Below, piece by piece: positions 40,411 to 49,743 of a stretch of DNA of 64,000 nucleotides. The translations under genes and the position numbers were made by a program. The notes under the pieces were generated by a model that was given only the letters and a program-made list of their open reading frames with translations, had not been told where the DNA came from and ran no database searches. Source of the stretch: Luminiphilus sp. (GTDB taxonomy: Bacteria > Pseudomonadota > Gammaproteobacteria > Pseudomonadales > Halieaceae); NCBI GenBank assembly GCA_029242325.1, contig JAQWUD010000010.1:79379-143378 (forward strand), given 5' to 3'. Positions within the stretch are counted from its first letter, which is position 1. Every line of letters starts with the position of its first letter.

Positions 40411-40740
40411 GTGAAGAAACCGCCCTCAAAGAACGATCTGCGCGAACGCCTGCAAAGACAAACGGCGGACTTTCTGTCGTCGGGCGGAAAGGTGCAGGAA
40501 TTCCAGTCTGGGGAAACCGCCTACGACGGGAACAGCCCGTCACACTCACACGCCCCGCCGTTTGAAGCCAGCAAAACCACGCGGACGCCGCTTACGGATG
40601 TGATCGCTGCTCTCGACGCCCGCCGCGCAGCAAAGCGGACTCGAACCAAAGTGGTGAGGCAGCGAACCCCCAAGCGACGTCGGCAAGTCATCTATGATGA
40701 TTTTGGCGAACCACTCAGAGTGCGGTGGATAGACGAGTAG
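40411..40740 (+). CDS. Small basic protein, unknown function
   Basis: Starts with GTG 40411, 7 bases after GGAGA, and encodes 109 residues. The N-terminus (LRERLQRQTADFLSSGGKV) is a predicted helix; the middle is low-complexity, and the end is strongly basic (RRAAKRTRTKVVRQRTPKRRRQ) before YDDFGEPLRVRWIDE. The basic tract suggests nucleic-acid or ribosome binding. I recall similar short basic proteins from gammaproteobacteria but cannot name the family. Confidence 0.65.
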   Translation: MKKPPSKNDLRERLQRQTADFLSSGGKVQEFQSGETAYDGNSPSHSHAPPFEASKTTRTPLTDVIAALDARRAAKRTRTKVVRQRTPKRRRQVIYDDFGEPLRVRWIDE

Positions 40741-40829
40741 CGCTATTCGCGGCCGTCTTGCCAATACGCGCGGTGAACTGAGCGTCTTTCGTCACCGTAG
40801 GATAAACGTCGCGTCCTGAGAACAAACAA

Positions 40830-42254
40830 ATGATACCGCTCTATGAGGCCATCGAGATCGCGAGGCCCATCGAGGCCTGTTTTCGATACGTGGCCGACTT
40901 TCGCAACACATTGGAGTGGGACCCCACTGTTCTGGCCGCAGGAAAAAACACCCCTGGGCCAGTGACGCCAGGCACACAGTTTGCCCTGGTGTGCAAGGCG
41001 GGACCGTCAAAACTATCCCTCACCTATGAGGTCATCGAATACACGCCGTGGCAATGCCTGGTGCTGGTTGGCACCTGCAGGTGGTTCAGCGTCCGCGACA
41101 CCATTACCTTTGAACCCAGAGAGAACGGCGCCACTCGAATTCACTACCGAGCTGAATTCCAGTATCGGTTTGGGCTTGAGGCCATTGCCCGCCGCCAAGT
41201 CGCCGCGTTGCAGGAAATGGGCGGCACGAGTATTGCGAGGCTCGCTGTAGCACTTGAAGATGAAAATCCGGCACCCATCACGCACAAGGATACAGAGTGC
41301 AAGGACCGGAGGTTGACCTCTGCGCTCGCCTGTTTCACTCGCTTTGGGTATTTGCGCGGCAGGCAACGCTGGCTGCCGATGAGCACCGACATGACGGGCA
41401 AGCATGTGGTGTTGACGGGTGCCAGTTCGGGCCTTGGCTTCGCCACGGCAGTTGCCCTCTTGGAAGCCAATGCCAACCTCACGCTAGTGATTCGAGACGC
41501 CACGAAAGTTGACAGCATGCAGACGTCGCTGGAGCATCAAACGGGTCGCCGTGCCGGTCACGTGAAACTGGCTGATTTAAGTTTATTGAGCGAGGTCGAA
41601 GCACTGAGCGCTTCTCTCTTGGCGAGAGGAGAACCAATTGACGTGCTGATCAACAACGCTGGCGCATTGTTCAATCACTTTGGCGTGACCAGTGAGGGCC
41701 TAGAGCAGAGCATCGCGCTATTGCTCCTGTCGCCATGGCGATTGACGGAACGACTGCATCCTCTTCTCAAAGATCACAGCGCTACAGCGCGGGTCATCAA
41801 TGTGGTGTCGGGAGGAATGTACACACAGAAGCTGAGTTGCTCAACTCTCACGATGTCCTGCGATCAATACAAGGGCTCCGTGGCCTATGCGCGCGCCAAG
41901 CGGGCACTCGCAGTGCTAACCGAACAGTGGGCCGAGCGATGGCAACCAGACAACATCGCGATTAACAGCATGCACCCAGGTTGGGCAGACACGCCTGGCG
42001 TACAGGACGCCTTGCCTCTATTCAGGCGCATCACCCGACGAGTGCTGCGTAACGCCGAAGAGGGTGCAGACACGATCGTGTGGCTCGCGCGCGCGCGCGA
42101 AGCCGACCAAGTCTCTGGAAAGCTCTTTCTCGATCGGGAACCCCGCCCGACCCACCTGCGCAAAACGACAATCGAGACGCCCGAGGAGCGGCGCCAACTC
42201 ACAGTCTGGTTAGAGAAGACATTCGCCGAACTGAGTCTTACGCGGGAGACTTGA
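40830..42254 (+). CDS. SRPBCC-domain / short-chain dehydrogenase fusion
   Basis: Two domains in one 474-residue chain. Residues 1-150 look like a polyketide-cyclase/START-like SRPBCC ligand-binding domain (IEIARPIEACFRYVADFRNTLEWDP at the start). Residues 185-474 are a classical short-chain dehydrogenase: VVLTGASSGLGFATAVALL (NAD(P)), VLINNAGALFNHFG, the serine in NVVSGGMY, and catalytic YARAK, with a C-terminal GKLFLDREPRPTHL. The SDR half resembles the DHRS12-type reductases. The joining of a hydrophobic-ligand domain to a reductase suggests a bulky lipophilic ketone or alcohol substrate. The next genes encode an epoxide hydrolase and a thioesterase. Confidence 0.82.
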   Translation: MIPLYEAIEIARPIEACFRYVADFRNTLEWDPTVLAAGKNTPGPVTPGTQFALVCKAGPSKLSLTYEVIEYTPWQCLVLVGTCRWFSVRDTITFEPRENGATRIHYRAEFQYRFGLEAIARRQVAALQEMGGTSIARLAVALEDENPAPITHKDTECKDRRLTSALACFTRFGYLRGRQRWLPMSTDMTGKHVVLTGASSGLGFATAVALLEANANLTLVIRDATKVDSMQTSLEHQTGRRAGHVKLADLSLLSEVEALSASLLARGEPIDVLINNAGALFNHFGVTSEGLEQSIALLLLSPWRLTERLHPLLKDHSATARVINVVSGGMYTQKLSCSTLTMSCDQYKGSVAYARAKRALAVLTEQWAERWQPDNIAINSMHPGWADTPGVQDALPLFRRITRRVLRNAEEGADTIVWLARAREADQVSGKLFLDREPRPTHLRKTTIETPEERRQLTVWLEKTFAELSLTRET

Positions 42255-42306
42255 GCCCGCGCGGTACTCAGAGTAGTGTCTGCGACTACGTTGAGAGCAC
42301 GACATC

Positions 42307-43476
42307 ATGAGTCAAGCGATAAAATCATTCTCGCCAAAGTTTAGTGACAGTGCGATCGAGGACGCCCACCGCCGGCTGGGCGCCACAAGGTACCCTGATG
42401 CCGAGGCCGTTGAAGACTGGGAACAGGGGCTGCCTCTGCATTACTGCCAGGAGCTGATTCGGCACTGGCAACAGGATTATGACTGGCAGCGTGTACCGAG
42501 ACGCCTCTCACAATGCGAGAACCTGGTGACAGAGCTGGAGGGCTTGCAGATTCACTTTCTGCATATACGCAGCCCTCATACCGACGCTCGCCCGCTACTG
42601 ATAACGCATGGATGGCCGGGCTCCGTGCTCGAATTTTTAGAATTAATCGCCCCGCTGACCGACCCGACGCAGCATGGCGGGTCCCCAGCAGACGCATTTC
42701 ATATTGTCATTCCGAGCCTCCCCGGGTATGGCTTTTCCGAGCGACCTACCACCGCGGGATTCGACGTTCACCGGATTGCCACCATGTGGGACAAACTGAT
42801 GCTCAGAATGGGGTACGGACATTACATCGCTCAAGGAGGCGACTGGGGGTCTCTAGTCACCCATGCGCTGCTGCTTCTCCCGGATACACATTGTATGGCG
42901 GGGCACATCAATTTACCGATATTGGCACCAGACGAACATACCTTGACCTCTGATGAGCCCGCAGAGAAAGCGACCCTCCAAGCGGCAATGCACTATCAGA
43001 CGCATGAATCGGGTTACTCCAAACAGCAAAGCACACGCCCCCAGACACTGGCCTACAGCCTGGCCGACTCACCCGCCGGGCAGATGGCTTGGATCATTGA
43101 AAAATTTGCCCAATGGACTGACTGCGTTAGGAACGGAATAAGACATCCAGAGAACGCCATAGACCGGGACACCCTGCTTGATATCGTGACGCATTATTGG
43201 ATGACCAATACGGGAGGCAGCAGTGCGCGGCTCTATTGGGAAAGCTTTAATCAGCCGGATTTACGGCCGATTGAAGCACCAATTGGCATTTCTTTATTTC
43301 CCAAAGAGCTATTCCTCTGCAGTGAACGTCTCGCTGGGACGCGCTACCAGCAGCTGATTTTCTTCAATGATGATCACCCTGCGGGTGGTCACTTCGCGGC
43401 AATGGAGCAACCGGCTGCGATGATCAGCGATATCCGTCAATGGCGGAGCACATTGGAATCACAGGAGCTGATCTGA
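42307..43476 (+). CDS. Epoxide hydrolase (EHN plus alpha/beta hydrolase)
   Basis: Microsomal-type epoxide hydrolase of 389 residues. The N-terminal EHN lid (FSPKFSDSAIEDAHRRLGATRYP) is followed by the alpha/beta hydrolase core: oxyanion HGWPGSVLEFLELI near 100, SLPGYGFSERP, the nucleophile aspartate in AQGGDWGSLVTHALLL near 180, and the catalytic histidine in DDHPAGGHFAAMEQP. Opens epoxides to diols. It is 52 bases downstream of the SDR fusion and abuts the thioesterase gene (TGA then ATG). Confidence 0.9.
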   Translation: MSQAIKSFSPKFSDSAIEDAHRRLGATRYPDAEAVEDWEQGLPLHYCQELIRHWQQDYDWQRVPRRLSQCENLVTELEGLQIHFLHIRSPHTDARPLLITHGWPGSVLEFLELIAPLTDPTQHGGSPADAFHIVIPSLPGYGFSERPTTAGFDVHRIATMWDKLMLRMGYGHYIAQGGDWGSLVTHALLLLPDTHCMAGHINLPILAPDEHTLTSDEPAEKATLQAAMHYQTHESGYSKQQSTRPQTLAYSLADSPAGQMAWIIEKFAQWTDCVRNGIRHPENAIDRDTLLDIVTHYWMTNTGGSSARLYWESFNQPDLRPIEAPIGISLFPKELFLCSERLAGTRYQQLIFFNDDHPAGGHFAAMEQPAAMISDIRQWRSTLESQELI

Positions 43477-44127
43477 ATGACAGCAACAGACTCACCGTAT
43501 CAGGGCGACCTAGCAGCCCAGCGGTATTGGAGCGCCAGAAATAAGCTCACTGCGGCAGCCAGAGCGCTTAATGAAAAATTAATGAGCAGCGATATTCCTG
43601 AGGAGACAGCGTCCGCTCTGGCATCTTTGCTCCAGGAGCAAACCGACATGTTGGGCGCGCTGCCCCAGATCACAGGCATTCTGGACATGGGGCGCCTTGA
43701 ACACCGGGGATCGATTGATAACGTAATGGGGGAACTGGTCGCTATGGCAGGACGGAGCAATCCGTGCGCGCCGCAGCTCGAGTGGATAGAAGAATCGAAC
43801 AAGGTCAGCGGAAAGGTTATCTTCGGCCAAGCGTTTGAGGGCCCACCCGGGCACACCCATGGCGGGTGGGTCGCCGGCATACTCGATCACATCATGGGCA
43901 TGACCCACATCCGCACCGGACATCCAGGCATGACCGGTGGGCTGTCGGTCCGCTATGTGAAACCGACCCCGCTCAATACGGTGATACATATCAGCGCAGA
44001 AGCCAGCGAACTCGATGATCGGCGCACCGAGGTCCGGGCACACATGCACTATGGCGACATTACAACTGCGACGGCAGAAGCCATCTTCGTCCGGATCGAC
44101 AGCGCCAAGTTCAGGTTCGGGCTGTGA
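43477..44127 (+). CDS. PaaI/YbaW-type hotdog thioesterase
   Basis: Acyl-CoA thioesterase-like, 216 residues. The hotdog core lies in the C-terminal two thirds with GPPGHTHGGWVAGILDHIMG near 125, followed by GHPGMTGGLSVRYVKPTPLNT; the 100-residue N-terminal helical extension is longer than usual. The start codon directly follows the epoxide hydrolase stop, so the two are translationally coupled. Probably releases an acid from a CoA intermediate in the same route. Confidence 0.85.
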   Translation: MTATDSPYQGDLAAQRYWSARNKLTAAARALNEKLMSSDIPEETASALASLLQEQTDMLGALPQITGILDMGRLEHRGSIDNVMGELVAMAGRSNPCAPQLEWIEESNKVSGKVIFGQAFEGPPGHTHGGWVAGILDHIMGMTHIRTGHPGMTGGLSVRYVKPTPLNTVIHISAEASELDDRRTEVRAHMHYGDITTATAEAIFVRIDSAKFRFGL

Positions 44128-44133
44128 TCGCGG

Positions 44134-45846
44134 CTACAGGCGAACGTACACTGTTGCGCCGTCGATAATAGTGCGATCAACCTTTATTGCCCTGATGTCG
44201 GGCGCAGTAAGCGGGTTGTCGGACAGCACAACGAGGTCGGCGCGTTTGCCTGGTTCGATTGACCCAATCTCACTGTCCATGAACACCTGCCACGCCGCAT
44301 CAATGGTCACCGCGCGCAGTGCCGGCATGCGCTCGATACGCTGGTCCGGACCGATGACCACACCGCCCGTACTCTGGCGCTCTACCTGACTCCATACACC
44401 CTGAAGGGGCAACATGGGGGTGACGGGGGTATCCAGGTGCGAGCTAAACCGGACGCCTGCCTCTAGGGCCCAGCGCGCCGGGCTCATATTGGCTGCCCGC
44501 TCCGGCCCCATGAAGATCGCTGCGTGCCGATCGCCCCAGTAGTAGGTGTGCGCAGAAAAAAAACTGGGGGTTACCCCGAGCTCTGCCATGCGATCTATCT
44601 GGTCTCGCCGCGCCATTTGAGCATGGATGATCAGGGGCCTTGCCGCGGGCCAGGGGTATGATTCCATCGCTGCCTGTATCGCATCGAGACCATCGTCAAT
44701 GGAAGCGTCGCCATTGCAGTGAATCGCCACTTGAATACGTCGCTGGTAGAGTCCCGCAACCTGCCTAAACAGCGCCTCCCGGACGACAGATGGGTAGCCT
44801 CGATACGAGACATCGCCCTTGTATGGCATGTAATAGGGCTCACTCAGGTAACCGGTATACCCCTGAATGCTGCCATCGGCGATAATTTTGACGCGCGGAA
44901 CTGACACCTTCGCTCCAGAAAAATCCGCAAGCGTCTGCTCCCCCGCCAAAAGCTGCTCCCCGACTTCCTCAAAGAGCGGAAAAAGAGCGACTCTCTGCGG
45001 AAATTGATTAAGAGCACTCAAAGCACTTAGCAGTTTGGCCACGGCCATGGGCATCCCGCCAGCGGAGGCTGTCGTCACGCCTACGGCCAGATATTCTTCT
45101 GCGGCCTGGGTCGTCATTCGTAACGCATCCAGCAGGCCAAGATCCAGCGTATGTTCCCACACCGCTCTGGCCGCGGTTTCTTCCAGCACACCATTGGGAC
45201 GCCGGCCATCGGCGGAAGCTGGATCACGCACTATCACTCCGCCCTCCGGGTCTGGCGTCGACGCGGCAATGCCCAGTATCTCCAGCGCCACGCTGTTGAC
45301 CACGGCGAGGTGACCAGAGACATGCACCACGGCAACGGGACGATCGCTCGATACGTGATCAAGATCATCACGTGTGGGATGGCGTTTCTCAGCAAGCAAT
45401 GTATCGTCGTAGCCATGCCCGACAACCCAACCGTCTGTCCGCTGGGCAGCGAAGGCTGATAAGCGCTCGAGCAGCGACGCCATATGGGTCACTTCCCCAA
45501 TGGGAGGGCTATTCAAATCAACGGAGAAAACCGTCTGACCCGACCCGGGGAAGTGGCCGTGGGCATCGACGAAACCGGGCATCAGAGTACGGCCCCGCAA
45601 ATCAATGATGTGCGTATCGTCGGTCGCCAACTCCAGCACTTCCTCGGCGCCACCAACCAGCTCTATGCGCCCTTCTCTCACACTGATCGCCTGCGCGGTA
45701 GAATCAGCATCGTCCATCGTTAGTACAGTACCGTTGATATAAATCTCATGGTCCGGAGCGGGAGTGGGACGAACTGCAGTCGCTATAACCACTGCCAACC
45801 CAATAATTAAAGTTAATAATATCAGTAGTGTTACGCGCAAATTCAT
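44134..45846 (-). CDS. Amidohydrolase family 3 protein (YtcJ-like), membrane-anchored
   Basis: A metal-dependent amidohydrolase of 570 residues with an N-terminal helix (VTLLILLTLIIGLAVVIATAV) that should anchor it or act as an uncleaved signal. The family pattern shows in EIYINGTVLTMDDAD, the metal-binding MPGFVDAHGHFPGSG, then VAIHCNGDASIDDGLDAIQ and KRADLVVLSDNPL. YtcJ-like enzymes have diverse, mostly uncharacterised substrates. It is convergent with the thioesterase gene 6 bases away. Confidence 0.86.
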   Translation of the reverse strand: MNLRVTLLILLTLIIGLAVVIATAVRPTPAPDHEIYINGTVLTMDDADSTAQAISVREGRIELVGGAEEVLELATDDTHIIDLRGRTLMPGFVDAHGHFPGSGQTVFSVDLNSPPIGEVTHMASLLERLSAFAAQRTDGWVVGHGYDDTLLAEKRHPTRDDLDHVSSDRPVAVVHVSGHLAVVNSVALEILGIAASTPDPEGGVIVRDPASADGRRPNGVLEETAARAVWEHTLDLGLLDALRMTTQAAEEYLAVGVTTASAGGMPMAVAKLLSALSALNQFPQRVALFPLFEEVGEQLLAGEQTLADFSGAKVSVPRVKIIADGSIQGYTGYLSEPYYMPYKGDVSYRGYPSVVREALFRQVAGLYQRRIQVAIHCNGDASIDDGLDAIQAAMESYPWPAARPLIIHAQMARRDQIDRMAELGVTPSFFSAHTYYWGDRHAAIFMGPERAANMSPARWALEAGVRFSSHLDTPVTPMLPLQGVWSQVERQSTGGVVIGPDQRIERMPALRAVTIDAAWQVFMDSEIGSIEPGKRADLVVLSDNPLTAPDIRAIKVDRTIIDGATVYVRL

Positions 45847-45879
45847 AAGTAAACTCTTGCTGAAGTGGCGGGGTATGGA

Positions 45880-46086
45880 TCAATAGTGAGGCGGTAGTGC
45901 GACTGCCTCGGCCTCGGTGACAGCCTCCAGCCGGGCACCTTGCTCGGTCAATTGCTGCCACAATCCATCGAGACGCTCTTCGAGGCGCAATATCTGCTGC
46001 TGCTGAGCCGCTAAGGCCGTATCAAGTGCTCGCACCGTATCTTCCATAAAGGCCAGCTGCGCCTCCAATGCCACTGTATCACCCAT
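45880..46086 (-). CDS. slyX: SlyX family protein
   Basis: Short coiled-coil protein of 68 residues with heptads (QLAFMEDTVRALDTALAAQQQ, LEERLDGLWQQL) and the signature PPHY C-terminus. The start is ATG 46086 with GGAGGG 4-5 bases upstream; the GTG at 46104 is upstream of that SD and unlikely. The function of SlyX is not established. Confidence 0.88.
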   Translation of the reverse strand: MGDTVALEAQLAFMEDTVRALDTALAAQQQQILRLEERLDGLWQQLTEQGARLEAVTEAEAVALPPHY

Positions 46087-46151
46087 GAGCCCTCCGGCTA
46101 TCACTCCGCAGTGTTAGTATAAGCGCCAGCACGTTACATTGGCGCAGTCCG

Positions 46152-46511
46152 TTGCCCAAAGAAGTCCCCTCCAGACCAGTTTACAGTACCGATGGTGGCA
46201 GACTCTGCCCCCAGTGCCACAGATCCATTGCAAACTGTGTCTGTGGGAACAGCAAGCCCCAAACAAACGGCGATGGCATCGTCAGGATCCGTCGCGAAAC
46301 CAAAGGACGTGCCGGCAAGGCCGTGACGGTGGTTGATGGCCTTAACTGTTCACCCACTGAGCTCAAAGCACTCTGCAAAAACCTCAAGCAACGGTGTGGC
46401 GTGGGCGGCGCAGTAAAAGACGACCGTCTCGAAATACAGGGCGATCAGCGCAGCTTGTGCCAGCAGCAACTGGAGAGCCTCGGCTTTCAGGTTAAGCAAT
46501 CAGGCGGATGA
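46152..46511 (+). CDS. yciH: SUI1/eIF1-like translation factor YciH
   Basis: Bacterial eIF1 homologue of 119 residues. The N-terminal CPQC...CVC cysteine cluster (LCPQCHRSIANCVCG) is followed by the SUI1 fold: IVRIRRETKGRAGKAVTVV, LCKNLKQRCGVGGAV and IQGDQRSLCQQQLESLG. No ATG is available at the 5' end. TTG 46152 gives a sensible N-terminus, but I find no SD, so the start is uncertain. The end overlaps the convergent oxidoreductase gene by 12 bases. Confidence 0.88.
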   Translation: MPKEVPSRPVYSTDGGRLCPQCHRSIANCVCGNSKPQTNGDGIVRIRRETKGRAGKAVTVVDGLNCSPTELKALCKNLKQRCGVGGAVKDDRLEIQGDQRSLCQQQLESLGFQVKQSGG

Positions 46512-47627
46512 CCCGGATATGCTGAGGAGCGTCTTGCAGCCCGTTTTGCGAGCCCCGTATTCCTCTGCGGCATGGCTCGTCATGGCCTCCTGCAAGCTGA
46601 TACGCGAGGAGTACCGGCTTTCAAACGTAGTATCGATTTCGCGCATGACGCGCTCTCGCATGCGCGCGACTCGCTCTGGACCCGCCCGCTTCATGAAGGG
46701 CGTCAGCAGCCAACCACTGACTGACCACACCCATCCATAACCCCGCGTCAGCTCTGTGGCTCCTAAGTCAAGCTGACCATAGATATAAGCCTGCTTGGCT
46801 TCCTCAGAACCGTATCGCGACCAAGGGCCCGTTTGTGCTGCGGCGAGTTCCATTGCCGTGAGAATGCGATTGACGAGGCGCCCGCCCCCGATTGCGTCGA
46901 AGGCGATTGTCGCGCCTGTCGCAACCAATGCCTCCACAAGCTGCTTCATAAAACCCTCTGACTGACTGTTCAGCACCCAGTCAGCCCCCATCGATGAGAG
47001 CAGCGCCACCTGCTCTTCGCTTCGGACAATATTCACAAGCGGAATGCCATCAGCCTGGCATAAACGCAGCAACATTTGCCCCAAATTGGAGGCGGCGGCA
47101 GTATGCACAATCGCTTTTTGGCCCTCAATATCCCGTGTTTCCAGAAACCCCAGAGCGGTCATTGGGTTCACAAAGCAAGAGGCCGCCTGCTCAGCACTAA
47201 TGGCGTCGGGGAATGCCATACATTGCGCCGCTGGTAGGCAACGATACCCCGTATACATCTCTCCGCCGAACATACCGACCCGTTGCCCCATTAGCGCTTG
47301 TGCCTCGGGACCCTCACCCACCGCAATAACACGACCGCTGCCCTCGTTTCCCACTGGCAGCCAATGACCGACTCGGGGCGCCATGGCCCGCATCGCCGGC
47401 GGCGGCAAGTCAAACACAATTGCAGGCTGCTTATCCCGCTCAGCCTCTCGGGCAGTCGAAAGATCTGCCGCCCCGAACATGAGCCCCAAATCTGAGGGAT
47501 TAATCGGCGCCGCGTCGATCTCCACCAACACTTCGCCTACGCCGGGCTGTGACACCTCAACCTCGACTAAAGCGCATTCGACAGTGCCATTCTCATGCAC
47601 ACAGGATTGCATTTGCAGCGTCTTCAT
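46500..47627 (-). CDS. Zinc-independent MDR-family oxidoreductase
   Basis: NADPH:quinone-oxidoreductase-like member of the medium-chain dehydrogenase superfamily, 375 residues from ATG 47627 (GAGGAGAGG upstream). The GroES-like part has VEVSQPGVGEVLVEIDAAPINPSD; the Rossmann part shows VHTAAASNLGQMLLRL and SMGADWVLNSQSEGF. The structural-zinc cysteines of alcohol dehydrogenases are not seen. Substrate unknown; possibly an enone. Confidence 0.84.
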   Translation of the reverse strand: MKTLQMQSCVHENGTVECALVEVEVSQPGVGEVLVEIDAAPINPSDLGLMFGAADLSTAREAERDKQPAIVFDLPPPAMRAMAPRVGHWLPVGNEGSGRVIAVGEGPEAQALMGQRVGMFGGEMYTGYRCLPAAQCMAFPDAISAEQAASCFVNPMTALGFLETRDIEGQKAIVHTAAASNLGQMLLRLCQADGIPLVNIVRSEEQVALLSSMGADWVLNSQSEGFMKQLVEALVATGATIAFDAIGGGRLVNRILTAMELAAAQTGPWSRYGSEEAKQAYIYGQLDLGATELTRGYGWVWSVSGWLLTPFMKRAGPERVARMRERVMREIDTTFESRYSSRISLQEAMTSHAAEEYGARKTGCKTLLSISGSSA

Positions 47628-47694
47628 CAACCTCTCCTCGTCTCACTCAAGAGCAGGCCAAGCCTGCACTGCTAGTTGCACTCGCCCTGAAGGA

Positions 47695-49653
47695 CTAGTA
47701 GCGCAGCTCATATTCTGCTTGCGTCATAAGGGCGGCGGGCACTCCCGACAAGGAGCGATAAATCACAGTATAGGCGAGCACCGCCTGCACATACTCTCGG
47801 GTCTCCGCAAAAGGCAAAGAATCGACCCATTGGTCTATCGACAAGTCCCCCGAGGCCCAGCGACCTACTCGACTAGGTCCGGCGTTATAGGCGGCAAGCG
47901 CTTTAACTCGATTGCCGTCATATCGCTTAAGTAATTCTGCGTAATAGGCCGAGCCCAGTGCAATGTTCGTCTCGGGAGCATAGAGTGCGCTGGCACCTCG
48001 GTAGGGTTGGCCCTGCCGCTTGGCCACTCCGCGCGCGGTGGCAGGCATCACCTGCATCAGCCCTCTCGCACCCACCTTGGACCTTGCCTTTGCATACAGA
48101 CCGCTCTCGCGGCGAGCCAGGGCAATCAACTCGTAGGGGTCGACATCCTGAGCCTCACCAGCACGCTGAAATTCAGCCCAATAGCTGCGAGGAAACCGTA
48201 GCTCGAGTCTATCCCAGGCGCCACCGGCATTTGCCGCATCGGTCGCAAGATCTGGCCAGCCGTTACCAAGGGCTACATCACCGAGGGCCCCTCTCCCTCT
48301 TTCGGAGACTTGATTCAAAGTATGGCGCCACTGCTCTTTGGCATCTCGCTCCCTGCCCAGGGCCAGTAATTCCTGAGTCCGTGCCACACCCAACCAAACG
48401 GTGGTATCAAACCCCGGATCAGGGGGATCGGCCTGCTGCAGGTTTAATTGATGGGCTAGCCCTAATCGCTCGGCGGCGAGAAATCCATGAAAGCTCCGGG
48501 AGGGGGCCACCTGCTCCCACAACGCACTGGCACCCGGATTACCCAACTCTTCTTCCGTCCGCGCTCTCCAGTAAAGCCATCGGTCCTGCGCCTGCAATCC
48601 GCCAGACAGCCAATCGATACCACGCTGTACGGACAACCAATCCCCATCGGCGATCGCGTTTCGCAACCAGATCATCGTCAGCTCATCGTTTTTCAGCTGT
48701 GCGATCTGCTTGTCTACCCAGTCAGGTGGGGCGGCAGCGCGCTCAGCAAAGAGACTGTGGCGAACAATGGCGCTGGCGATTTCTTGCTGTTGGACCAACG
48801 AAAAAACGTGATGTTCTCGCAAACTTGACAGAGCATCGTAGGCCCTCGCCGGGTTCAGTTGTGCAAGGCGCATGACACCCGCTACGAGAATATCGGCGTG
48901 TCGGTCCGTATCCGCATGATGATCTCCCTCGATACGCGAAGGACGTCGATAGACTGCCGCCAACTCGTCAAGATCACCCTTCAGGGCTTCAGTGGAAAAC
49001 CGTTTTACATAGCGAATCAAGTGGCCGTTTTTGGCTCTGAAAGCGAGTAATGCACGAGACCAGACAAGGCCATCATCAGGCCCGCCGTTCTTCGCCCAGA
49101 CCTTGAACAACGGGTCACAGGCTTCATCCTGAGAAAAACCAACGTTCCATAACGCAGCCGCACCGATTAGCGCGCGCTCTACCTCTCCCATTGCATATAG
49201 CGCGCGGTAGTAATAACACTGCAGTTCCGGCATGTCTGGTGGATTTTCTGTGACACCAAGAAAGGCCGGCCAGCGGCGGTCCTGGGCCTTGTGCCTCAGG
49301 TATGCGACCAGAAATCGTCCTGCCAAGGGTGTGCCATGCGCCTCGCTCATGAAGGCCCTCGCCTCCTCAGGCGTCATGTCATGCAATTGACCCAACTTGA
49401 CGGAGAAATCGAGATCCAAGCGGAGCGGATAATCCTTGAGTTCCACACGGATTGCTTTGTATCGGCTCCCCGCTCCCGAATCGAGTTCGGCAGCAGCCTT
49501 TTGAAAGGACAGGCGCTGAGGCGACCACGCCTCTGGTGACGGAGGCGGGCCCGCCGCAGCGACCATAGTGGATGCTACATAAGCCAAAAAGCCACAAACA
49601 ATCCAGAGCGAGCTAAGACAACAACGACTCATTTCATTCACTAACGACAACAT
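47695..49653 (-). CDS. slt: Soluble lytic murein transglycosylase
   Basis: Periplasmic Slt70-type enzyme cutting glycan strands to anhydromuropeptides. The frame is open from TTG 49695, but ATG 49653 (652 residues) lies just before the signal peptide (CCLSSLWIVCGFLAYVASTMVAAAG) and is preferred; its GAGGGG is very close, so ATG 49632 is also possible. The long superhelical U/L domain ends at the catalytic SLT domain: LARRESGLYAKARSKVGARG with the catalytic Glu, GLMQVMPATARG and ALAAYNAGPSRV. Confidence 0.92.
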   Translation of the reverse strand: MLSLVNEMSRCCLSSLWIVCGFLAYVASTMVAAAGPPPSPEAWSPQRLSFQKAAAELDSGAGSRYKAIRVELKDYPLRLDLDFSVKLGQLHDMTPEEARAFMSEAHGTPLAGRFLVAYLRHKAQDRRWPAFLGVTENPPDMPELQCYYYRALYAMGEVERALIGAAALWNVGFSQDEACDPLFKVWAKNGGPDDGLVWSRALLAFRAKNGHLIRYVKRFSTEALKGDLDELAAVYRRPSRIEGDHHADTDRHADILVAGVMRLAQLNPARAYDALSSLREHHVFSLVQQQEIASAIVRHSLFAERAAAPPDWVDKQIAQLKNDELTMIWLRNAIADGDWLSVQRGIDWLSGGLQAQDRWLYWRARTEEELGNPGASALWEQVAPSRSFHGFLAAERLGLAHQLNLQQADPPDPGFDTTVWLGVARTQELLALGRERDAKEQWRHTLNQVSERGRGALGDVALGNGWPDLATDAANAGGAWDRLELRFPRSYWAEFQRAGEAQDVDPYELIALARRESGLYAKARSKVGARGLMQVMPATARGVAKRQGQPYRGASALYAPETNIALGSAYYAELLKRYDGNRVKALAAYNAGPSRVGRWASGDLSIDQWVDSLPFAETREYVQAVLAYTVIYRSLSGVPAALMTQAEYELRY

Positions 49654-49743
49654 CCCCTCACCGCGAAGGATGGTAGGTAAACTTACTCTTTTCAAGCGTA
49701 AAGCGTTAGCATCTGAAAGGTAGGGATTGAAGCCATCACCAAC

